This document shows, piece by piece, positions 25,026 to 34,621 of a DNA stretch of 64,000 bases. Below the pieces are notes generated by a model. It ran no database searches. It had not been told where the DNA came from and saw nothing but the letters and a program-made list of their open reading frames with translations. Position 1 is the first letter of the stretch. Every line of letters begins with the position of its first letter. The DNA is from Paradesertivirga mongoliensis (GTDB taxonomy: Bacteria; Bacteroidota; Bacteroidia; Sphingobacteriales; Sphingobacteriaceae): assembly GCF_024436395.1 (NCBI RefSeq), contig NZ_JAFMZO010000002.1, forward strand, positions 186,001-250,000. Direction: 5' to 3'. A program made the translations under genes and the position numbers.

Positions 25026-25979
25026 TTAAGCCATAACATGCTCTTTCGCTGCAAGATACCTCTCTGCTTCCAATGCGGCCATACAGCCCGTTCCGGCGGC
25101 CGTTACAGCCTGACGATAAACTTTATCCTGTGCATCTCCGCAGGCGAAAACTCCTTCGATATTGGTCTGGGTGGTTCCAGGCTTGGTAATAAGGTAACCG
25201 GTGTCGTCCATATCCAACCAGCCTTTAAAAATATCGGTATTAGGTTTATGACCGATGGCTACAAAAAATCCTGTAATGTCGAGAACTGACTCCTCCGTTG
25301 TTTGGTTATTTACCACTTTAACACCAGTAACAGTTTGCCCGTTTCCAATGATCTCAGTGGTTTGAGTATTGTAATGCACCTCGATATTCGGAGTGTTTAA
25401 CACTCGGTTCACCATTGCTTTTGACGCTCTGAATTCATCCCGACGCACTAATAAATGTACTTTGTTACAAAGTTTAGCCAGATAAGTAGCCTCTTCTGCT
25501 GCGGTATCTCCCGCACCAACAATGGCGACATCCTGTCCCTTAAAGAAAAAACCATCACAAACGGCGCAGGCAGAAACCCCGAAGCCATTATATTTTTGCT
25601 CACTTTCCAGTCCGAGCCACTTTGCAGAAGCTCCTGTAGCGATAATAACTGTATCTGCGGTTATGGTTTTATGTTCGTCGACAATTATTTTATGAATTGG
25701 CCCGGTAAAGTCAACCGATGTGATATAACCAAAGCGAATATCGGTGCCAAAACGTTCGGCTTGTTTACGAAAGTCTTCCATCATTTCCGGTCCTAAAATC
25801 CCTTCCGGGTAACCTGGAAAGTTTTCGACATCGGTGGTTTGGGTAAGCTGGCCGCCAGGGACAATACCGGTATACAAAACCGGCTTTAAATCGGCGCGGG
25901 CAGCATATACTGCGGCGGTATATCCGGCGGGGCCCGAACCAATGATTAAACAATGAACGTGTTCTGTTACTTCTGACAT
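25026..25979 (-). CDS. trxB: thioredoxin reductase
   Basis: A 317-residue low-molecular-weight NADPH-dependent flavoprotein that reduces thioredoxin. The FAD motif is IIGSGPAGYTAAVYAARA. The redox disulphide is C138-A-V-C141. The NADPH-binding fold is VAIVGAGDTAAEEATYLAKL. The C-terminal FAD segment is GVFACGDAQDKVYRQAVTAAGTGCMAALEAERYL. It has a strong consensus promoter with a predicted 5' UTR of about 14 nt. bTHX lies downstream and may be read through from it. Confidence 0.97.
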   Translation of the reverse strand: MSEVTEHVHCLIIGSGPAGYTAAVYAARADLKPVLYTGIVPGGQLTQTTDVENFPGYPEGILGPEMMEDFRKQAERFGTDIRFGYITSVDFTGPIHKIIVDEHKTITADTVIIATGASAKWLGLESEQKYNGFGVSACAVCDGFFFKGQDVAIVGAGDTAAEEATYLAKLCNKVHLLVRRDEFRASKAMVNRVLNTPNIEVHYNTQTTEIIGNGQTVTGVKVVNNQTTEESVLDITGFFVAIGHKPNTDIFKGWLDMDDTGYLITKPGTTQTNIEGVFACGDAQDKVYRQAVTAAGTGCMAALEAERYLAAKEHVMA

Positions 25980-25998
25980 TTGATTTATTTCAAGTAGA

Positions 25999-26029
25999 CA
26001 AATCTAACGCTTTGAACTTTGCAGAACAA
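25999..26029 (-). promoter_or_regulatory. consensus promoter for trxB
   Basis: Reading the minus strand: TTG (26027-26029), 20-bp spacer, TAGATTTG (25999-26006), then about 14 nt from the predicted transcription start to the ATG. Confidence 0.75.
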
Positions 26030-26055
26030 ACGGCAATTATCAATACAAAATCAAA

Positions 26056-26607
26056 TTAACGGGATGCGGTTTTATCCAGGCTGTTAATGCCCAAACCGAA
26101 GAGCGAGGATTTGGTTAGATTGGCTTGAATCTGCCAGTAATTACTCCCGCCATTCAGCACTACAACGGCACCTTTTAGCCAATTAGGTGTTTCATTAGAT
26201 GAGACCCTGTAATTGCCTTTTAACAGGCAACTTATATAAACCACTTTTTCACCGGTCTCTGTAATATAGCCGTAATACTGACGAACAAACCTGTTCAAGC
26301 ATTCGTGAATAACGGGTCCATTACCTCCACCCTGATTAAGTTTGGATGCGTTGACTGATTTCAGATCTTTTACCAGTAATTTTTCCGCTGCTTCAATATC
26401 AGCGGCAGTGGGAGTAAATCTTTTATCGGCTGGCTGGTTTGCAAGAAAAGGGAGAACAAAATCTTTTGAGAAAACTACCCCTTCAAAGTCATCGCCCTTG
26501 ACATACGTGTGAGAGGATGAACGGGCTTCTGAAAATGAAACTTTTTGTGCCTTGACACCACACAACGAACAAACAAACAGCACCATCAAACTCACAGATA
26601 ACTTCAT
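26056..26607 (-). CDS. secreted protein of unknown function
   Basis: About 183 residues from the ATG at 26607; a GTG two codons upstream is less likely. It has a signal peptide with a hydrophobic core (SVSLMVLFVCSLCG) ending VKAQ. The mature protein has a helical stretch, TPTAADIEAAEKLLVKDL, and then FVRQYYGYIT followed by GEKVVYISCLLKG. The end is a Ser/Asn-rich strand region (WLKGAVVVLNGGSNYWQIQ). No known family is recognised. Probably periplasmic or outer-membrane associated. A -7 box (26640-26647) precedes it. Confidence 0.75.
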   Translation of the reverse strand: MKLSVSLMVLFVCSLCGVKAQKVSFSEARSSSHTYVKGDDFEGVVFSKDFVLPFLANQPADKRFTPTAADIEAAEKLLVKDLKSVNASKLNQGGGNGPVIHECLNRFVRQYYGYITETGEKVVYISCLLKGNYRVSSNETPNWLKGAVVVLNGGSNYWQIQANLTKSSLFGLGINSLDKTASR

Positions 26608-26639
26608 AGCCACATAACGTAATTTGAATCAGAAAGTTG

Positions 26640-26647
26640 CAAACTTA
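26640..26647 (-). promoter_or_regulatory. promoter -7 box for the secreted protein gene
   Basis: TAAGTTTG on the minus strand matches TAnnTTTG, about 33 bp before the ATG at 26607. Confidence 0.5.
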
Positions 26648-26684
26648 GGAAAATACAAGTCGCAGGAATTTACAGTGTTACTGT

Positions 26685-28313
26685 CTAAGTTTGAATCACT
26701 CCTACATTAAACCTTTTCATTATCGGTGCCTGGTTTGCCGCCTCGATACCCATTGAGATTACCTTCCTGGTTTCGAGCGGATCGATTATCCCATCAACCC
26801 ATAACCTGGCGGCGGCGTAATATGGTGTGGTTTGATAATTATACCGGTCGGTAATTTCTTTGAGCAACTCGTCTTCTTTTTCCGGGGTTATTGTTTCTCC
26901 TTTGGCTTTAAGCGCCGACTCTTGTATCTGAAGCAGTGTTTTTGCTGCTTGTGACCCGCCCATTACAGCAATCTTTGCAGAGGGCCAGGCAAATATCAAG
27001 CGAGGATCGTATGCCTTGCCACACATGGCATAATTGCCGGCGCCGTAAGAGTTTCCGATAACGATAGTGAATTTTGGCACTACCGAATTGGCTACTGCAT
27101 TCACCATTTTAGCGCCATCTTTAATTATTCCACCCTGCTCAGAACGACTCCCAACCATAAAACCGGTAACGTCCTGTAAAAACACCAGCGGTATCTTCTT
27201 TTGATTGCAATTCATAATAAAACGGGTTGACTTGTCTGCCGAGTCTGAATAAATCACTCCGCCGAATTGCATTTCTCCCTTTTTAGATTTAATTACCTTT
27301 CTCTGATTGGCAACAATACCAACCGCCCAGCCATCTATCCTGCCTAAACCACAAATTATACTTTGGCCATAAAGTTGTTTATATTCTTCAAATTCAGAAT
27401 TATCAACCAGGCGGTGGATGATATCCAGCATATCATAAGGCTTTTCCCTGCTATCCGGCAGAATGCCATATATTTCATCGGGCGCTTTCAATGGAGCTAC
27501 CGCTTTCGCGCGATCGAATCCTGCATTGAGGGGGGTTCCCATTTTTGAAAAGATGTTTTTTATAGAATCCAAACAGGCTTGATCATCGGGATGCTTATAA
27601 TCGGTCACTCCCGAAATCTCACAATGTGTGGAGGCTCCTCCAAGCGCCTCATTATCGACATCCTCGCCAATAGCAGATTTCACCAAATAACTTCCTGCAA
27701 GGAACACAGACCCTGTTCCGTCCACAATCATAGCTTCATCGCTCATTATCGGCAAATAAGCGCCACCAGCCACACACGAGCCCATGATAGCTGCGATCTG
27801 TACGATACCCTCGCTACTCATTATGGCATTATTTCTGAATATCCGGCCAAAGTGCTCTTTATCGGGAAAAATCTCGTCCTGTAAAGGCAGGAATACACCG
27901 GCAGAATCTACCAGATAAATTATTGGCAGACGATTCTCCATAGCGATTTCCTGAGCTCTGAGGTTCTTTTTAGCAGTCATCGGAAACCATGCACCAGCTT
28001 TAACAGTGGCATCATTAGCCACAATAACACATTGCCTTCCTGAAACGTAACCAATCCCCGTAATTACGCCGCCTGAAGGACAGCCGCCAAATTCGGCATA
28101 CATCCCATCTGCTGTCAAAGCGCCTATGTCGAGCCAGGGTCTGTCATGATCAATCAGATAAGTGATACGTTCTCTGGCTAAAAGCTTGCCCTTTTCTTTT
28201 TGTTTAGTCGCGGCTTTTTCACCGCCCCCGGTGTAAACCGTTTTCAGACGGTCGTTTAGTTCGTATAGAAGCTGCTTGTTTATATCGGTATTACGCTCGT
28301 AATCAAGGTTCAT
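26685..28313 (-). CDS. acyl-CoA carboxylase, carboxyltransferase (beta) subunit
   Basis: A 542-residue carboxyltransferase of the propionyl-/methylcrotonyl-CoA carboxylase type. It transfers CO2 from biotin to an acyl-CoA. The N-terminal half has KQKEKGKLLARERI and CVIVANDATVKAGAWFPMTAKK. The mid region has MGSCVAGGAYLPIMSDEAMIV and LGGASTHCEISGVTDY. The C-terminal half has LVFLQDVTGFMVG, GNSYGAGNYAMCGKAYDPRL and FAWPSAKIAVMGGSQAAKTL. The motifs resemble methylcrotonyl-CoA carboxylase beta most closely. No biotin carboxylase subunit lies in the window, so the substrate is uncertain. The ATG at 28313 is preferred over a TTG seven codons earlier. Confidence 0.93.
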   Translation of the reverse strand: MNLDYERNTDINKQLLYELNDRLKTVYTGGGEKAATKQKEKGKLLARERITYLIDHDRPWLDIGALTADGMYAEFGGCPSGGVITGIGYVSGRQCVIVANDATVKAGAWFPMTAKKNLRAQEIAMENRLPIIYLVDSAGVFLPLQDEIFPDKEHFGRIFRNNAIMSSEGIVQIAAIMGSCVAGGAYLPIMSDEAMIVDGTGSVFLAGSYLVKSAIGEDVDNEALGGASTHCEISGVTDYKHPDDQACLDSIKNIFSKMGTPLNAGFDRAKAVAPLKAPDEIYGILPDSREKPYDMLDIIHRLVDNSEFEEYKQLYGQSIICGLGRIDGWAVGIVANQRKVIKSKKGEMQFGGVIYSDSADKSTRFIMNCNQKKIPLVFLQDVTGFMVGSRSEQGGIIKDGAKMVNAVANSVVPKFTIVIGNSYGAGNYAMCGKAYDPRLIFAWPSAKIAVMGGSQAAKTLLQIQESALKAKGETITPEKEDELLKEITDRYNYQTTPYYAAARLWVDGIIDPLETRKVISMGIEAANQAPIMKRFNVGVIQT

Positions 28314-28472
28314 TGTAAATCGTGTATGTATCAAATTAACATAAAATTCACAAAATGGTTAGCACATCGTACTTAGTCATTTACGTTTTAATATTAATTA
28401 TATCAGTGGATACGTCGCTTCTCTTATTCAAGCTCTTAATAACACGCCGATCCATCAACAAATTTTTGAGAT

Positions 28473-28499
28473 AAAAAAAGGAGGCCCGTACAGGCCTCC
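28473..28499 (-). terminator. intrinsic terminator of the TonB-receptor gene
   Basis: On the minus strand GGAGGCC-TGTACG-GGCCTCC is followed by seven T residues. It lies 120 bp downstream of the receptor stop. The rest of the 28335-28619 gap shows no gene or other structure. Confidence 0.85.
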
Positions 28500-28619
28500 A
28501 AACCAAACTAACCGGAAAATATTTGTTCTGGCGATGTATTTTATTTTAAATGGCGTATCGATTATTATTGCCACACCATCAGGCTACTAATAGCCGGGCC
28601 ATTACTTGTTGTTCAGATC

Positions 28620-31271
28620 TTAATTGCCGTTAATAAGAGCGTAGCGCAAAGTCAATCCAAAAGTTCTCGGTTCGCCAAGAACACCGGCGTAATGACCAGC
28701 ATTACCACCTGCAGGCAATAGTTGTTCAAAATAGTCTCTGTTAAACAAGTTACGTCCCCATACAAAGGCCGATAAACCGGTCGGCGATTTATAACCAATC
28801 CGTCCGTTGAACAGAGCATAACCCGCAATATTCAAATATTTTGACGGAGAAGGACTGGATGAAAAGCCCGAGCGTGCAGACGCATCGATCGCTGTAAAGA
28901 ATTTAGATTGCTTATTAAAAAACTTCGCAGGAGTGGCAAATTCCCCGCCCAGTGAGCCGGCCCATTTTGATATACCCGGAAGCTGTCCGCCTGAGATATC
29001 TTTAAACGCTACCTGTACTCCATCTATCGTTAAACCGGTTTCTTCAAGAGGAAGCGGAGCGTTAGTGAAGCGAACATAGGTAGCATCAGTGTAAGCACCG
29101 GCGCCATAGAACGAGAAATACTGGTTAACTGAATAATTAGCATCCAACTCAAGACCTTTTACATTAACTTTTTCAGCGTTGGCGATATAGCCGCGGTTAA
29201 CACCCAACTCGGCTGACTGAACGTTGGTTTGATAATCTTTTATATCGGAGTTGTGGAAAGTCAGGTTCAAGGTGAAGTTATTGATTGGTGTTGATTTAAA
29301 GCCTATTTCATAATGCTTTGTATCTTCAGGTTTTATTACTGCAAGATCAGTCGCCGGTGCGCCGTTAACAGTTGGCAGTCCTGCGACGTTAACACCTACA
29401 GGCTTAAAACTCGTTGAATAAGTAGCAAAAGCATTAAGTCGCCGGTTGGGTTTATAAGATGCTGTAATCGAGTAGGTGAAATTGTCCTCATCCGCGTCAG
29501 CTATATAAGACTGGCTGCTGTATACCCCATTTTTTAACGCAAGCAAGGCCGGATCGCTGGTTTCAAGACCACCTCTTGCAACCCTATCGTACGTTACATC
29601 CTTTTCGTCATAATTGAAACGAATACCAGGTAAGATGTGGAAGCCTTTGGCAAATTCCCAGTCAATACTTGCAAATGCTGCTGCACTAAGCGATCTGATT
29701 GCGGCATTAGTATAGATACCATATCCCTCAAAAAGGCCAGGAGTTCTCCACCGTGCATCATTTGCTGAGCCGGTTGAGTTTTGAGAAAAACGCCATTGGG
29801 CTGTACCAGACTCTTCTGTACCATTGATCTGAACTTCCTGATCGATATAAAAGACACCTACAACCCCGCTTAATTTTTCGGACAACTCGCCGGCATATCG
29901 AATTTCCTGCGACCAGTTACGGTGCTCAGCAGGATTTTGAGATTTCGCCAATGCCTGTAAACCTGTAAAGTCTCTGTCATTTGAAGGATCCCAGTTCCAG
30001 TAGCGCCATGCGGTGGTAGATGTTAGCGTACCCGGACCTAATTTTGTTTCGGCATTGAGAGAAATTCCGCCCAATTCGTTACCAGAATTCCATGGGGTAT
30101 CGTGGTCAATCTTACGATCAAATGCATTTAAACTCGGCAGAGAATAGTTAAGGTCGGCAATGATGGCATTGAACTGACGGTAAGCAGGGCGATTGGTGGT
30201 TACAACTCCAGCCACGACCTGGGCATATCCATCAGGTTGCTGATCAGACGCATCTGCCGACAGGGTGATCGAAGTATTTTCTGAAGGTTTGAACAATAAC
30301 TGTCCACGAAAACCGAGGTTATTAATGTCGTTGGTAGACTTTCCTGTTCGTACGTTTTCAATTACACCATTACGCTGTGTACCTGAAAAAGAAACGCGCG
30401 CTGCAAATTTACTGTTTAAGGGTCCTGTTACTGAGGCTTTAGCCTGAAGGTATCCGTAATTGCCTAAACTGGTTTCAAAGTTGTAGCCAGGTGTAAAGCT
30501 CGCTTTGCGGGTTACGATATTAAAGGCTCCTGCAGTGGTATTTTTACCGAACAGGGTTCCTTGTGGTCCTCTCAAAACTTCGATTCTATCAATATCGATA
30601 AAATCGAGCGTAGCGGCTGCGGGACGTGCGTAATAAACTCCATCAACGTAATACCCTACTCCTGGATCCAGTCCATCATTGGTAAGTCCGAATGGTGAGC
30701 CTATTCCCCGGATATTAACCCCAGTGTTTCTGGGATTGGACGTATACATCTGAACAGACGGGATCATCTCTTTGATCCGGTTTACGTTAAAAGCTCCGGC
30801 TTCTTCAATTTTAGTTCCACCAACTACAGAAATTGGAATAGGAACATCCTGCAGTACCTCTGAACGGCGCCTGGATGTAACCACAATTTCCTGCAAAAGA
30901 GAGTTATCTATAAGTGTTAACTGCACAGGGCTGCTCTCAAAACTTAGAATCTGGAAATCTTGTGGTTTATAACCCACATAGGTAACTCTCAGGTAAAACG
31001 GAGTCTCAATATTTACTGTGATTTTAAAATTACCAGCGGTGTCTGCAACTGCATATGAGGTCGTTCCTCTGACTAGGACATTCGCGCCTGGCAGTGGAAT
31101 TCCCTTGCTATCTTTTACTACTCCGGTTATGATGTGCTGGCCAAAAGCTACACTTCCGAAAAGAATGAGAGTTAAAAAAGCAAAGGTGAACTTTCTGAAT
31201 AAGAATAAATGAGATAGAGTTAAAAAGGTCGGGCCCGCCGACGTAAGATTCGGATTAGCAAAATTTTGCAT
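28620..31271 (-). CDS. TonB-dependent outer-membrane receptor
   Basis: An 883-residue beta-barrel for energised uptake. Residues 1-44 contain a long signal region (cleavage near VAFGQ). About 45-130 form a carboxypeptidase-D regulatory-like domain (ITGVVKDSKGIPLPGANVLVRGT). About 135-245 are the plug, with EVVVTSRRRSEVLQDVPIPISVVGG and GIGSPFGLTNDG, then PQGTLFGKNTTAGAFNIVTRK. The rest is the barrel, ending FGLTLRYALING. The plug resembles siderophore or vitamin-type receptors rather than SusC, and there is no SusD partner. Substrate unknown. It has a consensus promoter and a structured leader of about 165 nt, with a terminator downstream. Confidence 0.94.
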   Translation of the reverse strand: MQNFANPNLTSAGPTFLTLSHLFLFRKFTFAFLTLILFGSVAFGQHIITGVVKDSKGIPLPGANVLVRGTTSYAVADTAGNFKITVNIETPFYLRVTYVGYKPQDFQILSFESSPVQLTLIDNSLLQEIVVTSRRRSEVLQDVPIPISVVGGTKIEEAGAFNVNRIKEMIPSVQMYTSNPRNTGVNIRGIGSPFGLTNDGLDPGVGYYVDGVYYARPAAATLDFIDIDRIEVLRGPQGTLFGKNTTAGAFNIVTRKASFTPGYNFETSLGNYGYLQAKASVTGPLNSKFAARVSFSGTQRNGVIENVRTGKSTNDINNLGFRGQLLFKPSENTSITLSADASDQQPDGYAQVVAGVVTTNRPAYRQFNAIIADLNYSLPSLNAFDRKIDHDTPWNSGNELGGISLNAETKLGPGTLTSTTAWRYWNWDPSNDRDFTGLQALAKSQNPAEHRNWSQEIRYAGELSEKLSGVVGVFYIDQEVQINGTEESGTAQWRFSQNSTGSANDARWRTPGLFEGYGIYTNAAIRSLSAAAFASIDWEFAKGFHILPGIRFNYDEKDVTYDRVARGGLETSDPALLALKNGVYSSQSYIADADEDNFTYSITASYKPNRRLNAFATYSTSFKPVGVNVAGLPTVNGAPATDLAVIKPEDTKHYEIGFKSTPINNFTLNLTFHNSDIKDYQTNVQSAELGVNRGYIANAEKVNVKGLELDANYSVNQYFSFYGAGAYTDATYVRFTNAPLPLEETGLTIDGVQVAFKDISGGQLPGISKWAGSLGGEFATPAKFFNKQSKFFTAIDASARSGFSSSPSPSKYLNIAGYALFNGRIGYKSPTGLSAFVWGRNLFNRDYFEQLLPAGGNAGHYAGVLGEPRTFGLTLRYALINGN

Positions 31272-31300
31272 ATTTTTACATTAGTTTAAATGATGGATTT

Positions 31301-31381
31301 GAGCCAGGAAACAACGCCACATTGAACGCCTGGTTCATTGATTTAGACTTGGGAAGCGCAACAGTGTGCTTCCCTTTTTTT
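31301..31381 (+). ncRNA. two hairpins and a plus-strand terminator in the receptor leader (possible antisense RNA)
   Basis: The stretch holds GAGCCAGG (31301-31308) pairing with CCTGGTTC (31329-31336). It is followed by GGGAAGCGCA (31351-31360) pairing with TGTGCTTCCC (31365-31374) around ACAG, then seven T residues. The second element is an excellent intrinsic terminator read on the plus strand, where no gene is present. Read on the minus strand, both stems lie in the TonB-receptor 5' UTR but lack a T-tract. An antisense RNA ending at 31381 is possible; its promoter was not found. An unlisted leader riboswitch is the alternative. Confidence 0.42.
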
Positions 31382-31442
31382 CACTTAGTACATTTCATAT
31401 TCATACATTATTTGGAATCAAGTGCATTCGTTAATTATGCCG

Positions 31443-31472
31443 CAAATCTAAACATTCTTAATAAACTACCAA
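31443..31472 (-). promoter_or_regulatory. consensus promoter for the TonB receptor
   Basis: On the minus strand TTG (31470-31472), 19-bp spacer, TAGATTTG (31443-31450). It predicts a 5' UTR of about 165 nt that includes both hairpins at 31301-31374. The remainder of the gap down to 31593 is AT-rich without visible structure. Confidence 0.75.
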
Positions 31473-31593
31473 ATTTATAGACTAAATAGTTTAAATAGAC
31501 TATTAACACCGTCCGTTATACGTCTATATGATCAAAATGAATGGTCGTGTTTTAAGAAAGGAGGTTCTTTAGGCGGGAACTTAAGACAGAAAT

Positions 31594-32313
31594 TTAAGTT
31601 AATTCAATAATTAGCAGAGAGATAAACATTGCAATTCCAAAACTCAAAAGAGTTCCGATGAGGATATATTCGGTTAATTTAAGATCCTTTCCCTCCTTTA
31701 AGTCGCCAAATCTGAATATTGATTTAGCCGCAATAAGAAAACCGATTGCCTCAAAGTGTTGGGTATAGATAAAAGCGAAAACCAGTAATCGCTCAATAAT
31801 ACCGATAAACTGTCCGGCACTTTGTAAAGATGTATCCGCCTTTTTAGAACCCGGGTGGGTGGCATCCGGTGTCCATCTGGCAATTAAAACCTTTATGATT
31901 ATTGAGGTAGGATATGTAAGGATTAAAATTGCGGTTAAGTTGAGCCAGAATGATGGTGAGTTAAGAAACGAGAAATCCAAAACAGGGCTCCGGATGTACT
32001 GCCATACCAAAAATATACTAATAAGATGCAATAACTGGTCGGCAAAGAACCAGGCACGTTTACTTGCAGGTTTTTGTGCATATAACTTCAGGGAATCTAT
32101 AACACAATGAACGATGCTTAACAAAAGCGCCACCGGCCAATAACTGATATCGAATAGAAATAGAAGGATTAATATACCATGAATGAGGCAGTGAAGATAT
32201 AACTTACCAGATCTGAACTTTTTCCGCTCCTTCTCTTCTACCCAGTTGTTTGGCTGAAGAAAAAAATCACCAATAATGTGTGCAAGTATGAGTTTGATTA
32301 AAACTATATCCAT
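31594..32313 (-). CDS. DUF3307 membrane protein
   Basis: A 239-residue polytopic inner-membrane protein of the DUF3307 family. The family opening is clear: LILAHIIGDFFLQPNNWVEEKERKK. HCLIHGILILLFLF and SIVHCVIDSLKLY, then WFFADQLLHLISIF, follow with conserved H and D residues inside or near helices, suggesting metal or proton handling. About six or seven helices are predicted by eye. The C-terminal helix pair contains FRFGDLKEGKDLKLTEYILIG. Its ATG overlaps the stop of the SatD/HTH gene by one base (TAATG), so the two form one transcription and translation unit. Function unknown. Confidence 0.88.
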   Translation of the reverse strand: MDIVLIKLILAHIIGDFFLQPNNWVEEKERKKFRSGKLYLHCLIHGILILLFLFDISYWPVALLLSIVHCVIDSLKLYAQKPASKRAWFFADQLLHLISIFLVWQYIRSPVLDFSFLNSPSFWLNLTAILILTYPTSIIIKVLIARWTPDATHPGSKKADTSLQSAGQFIGIIERLLVFAFIYTQHFEAIGFLIAAKSIFRFGDLKEGKDLKLTEYILIGTLLSFGIAMFISLLIIELT

Positions 32314-32927
32314 TATTTGCTTATCAGGTGCCTCAGTTTTTTCCTGTAGAGATTATCGAGTTCCAAAATCTCTGCGAAACGTGCGCGCTTTAATGCTTCA
32401 CTTACTGTAGACTGCGATTTTTTAGACAACTCGGCGAGTTCAATTTGTGAGATTCCGGCATTTTCAATAGATAATTTTACCATTTCGGCGGAGACCGGGC
32501 TCCAGTTATCAATAGCGATTAAAGCCAGACGAACAGCTACATTCATTTCGTAGTCGAACTGATCCCACCGGGTTTGAATAGCCAGGCTTACCCGTTCTTT
32601 TTTTAGTTCTTCAAGCTTTTCACCTGAAAAAACAAATGCCTCGCCGTTAGATTCAGAAACTTTTTCAGCGGTATAATTTTTCTTTCCTATGCCAATAGCT
32701 ATTCTGGCATCGATATGCTTAATGGTTTTTACACAAGCTTTGATATAAATGGCGGACAGTAAGGCGTCTTCGGGATTCAGCTCCAGTTGAAAGCTGTCAC
32801 CACGATATATTTCCCATTTTTTTGTACTTGCGGATGCTAGTAAAGCTGCTTTTAAAAGCTCGAGCCAGGTTTCGACTGAAACCTTTCTGGAGTTAATGAT
32901 ATCGCCGGTTAAGATACTTACCATCAT
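32313..32927 (-). CDS. SatD family protein with C-terminal HTH
   Basis: About 204 residues from the ATG at 32927 (32924 is also possible). The N-terminal part begins VSILTGDIINSRK, which is the SatD family signature. It continues with IYRGDSFQLEL, then ARIAIGIGKK. The order of an Asp-bearing strand, a GD-S hairpin and an R-I-x-I-G-I-G strand recalls the class III cyclase/GGDEF palm fold; this is inference. The last 45 residues hold a helix-turn-helix (ISQIELAELSKKSQSTVSEALKRA). Two long palindromes just upstream fit autoregulation. Co-transcribed with DUF3307. Its molecular role is not established. Confidence 0.84.
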   Translation of the reverse strand: MMVSILTGDIINSRKVSVETWLELLKAALLASASTKKWEIYRGDSFQLELNPEDALLSAIYIKACVKTIKHIDARIAIGIGKKNYTAEKVSESNGEAFVFSGEKLEELKKERVSLAIQTRWDQFDYEMNVAVRLALIAIDNWSPVSAEMVKLSIENAGISQIELAELSKKSQSTVSEALKRARFAEILELDNLYRKKLRHLISK

Positions 32928-32938
32928 GACTAACACAA

Positions 32939-32987
32939 TATCGGTTAATTAACCGATAATTCAAAATATCGGTCAATTAACCGATAT
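32939..32987. promoter_or_regulatory. twin palindromic operators upstream of the SatD gene
   Basis: Site 1 is a perfect 20-bp palindrome, TATCGGTTAATTAACCGATA (32939-32958). Site 2 (32966-32987) is ATATCGGTCAATTAACCGATAT with one mismatched pair. Their centres are 28 bp apart, and site 1 begins 12 bp before the ATG. The half-site ATCGGTTAAT occurs in every arm, with one substitution in one arm of site 2. This is the arrangement of an operator pair for a dimeric HTH protein, most simply the SatD/HTH protein itself. Confidence 0.82.
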
Positions 32988-33016
32988 CTTGAATTATCGT
33001 ACGAAAAGCCGATATA

Positions 33017-34561
<1,545 letters not shown>

Positions 34562-34576
34562 CTATATTTTTCTTAC

Positions 34577-34609
34577 CTCAGAAATAAGCTCATCGGGCTC
34601 ATTTCTGAG
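34577..34609. other. stem-loop between the M16 gene and guaB
   Basis: CTCAGAAAT (34577-34585) pairs with ATTTCTGAG (34601-34609); AGC and GCT extend pairing inside the loop. It sits 12 bp after the stop of the second M16 gene. There is no strong T-tract on the minus strand, so termination is possible but unproven. Confidence 0.45.
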
Positions 34610-34621
34610 ATAAATGAATGC

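Noticed and set aside
28620..31271. SusC of a polysaccharide utilisation locus
   Set aside because: No SusD gene is adjacent and the plug motifs look like a siderophore or vitamin receptor. The GH43 gene is about 8 kb away on the other strand.
31301..31374. Possible cobalamin riboswitch: GAGCCAGGAAAC and GGGAAGC strings on the plus strand
   Set aside because: The motifs are in the wrong order for the B12 aptamer, core elements are missing, and no gene lies downstream on that strand.
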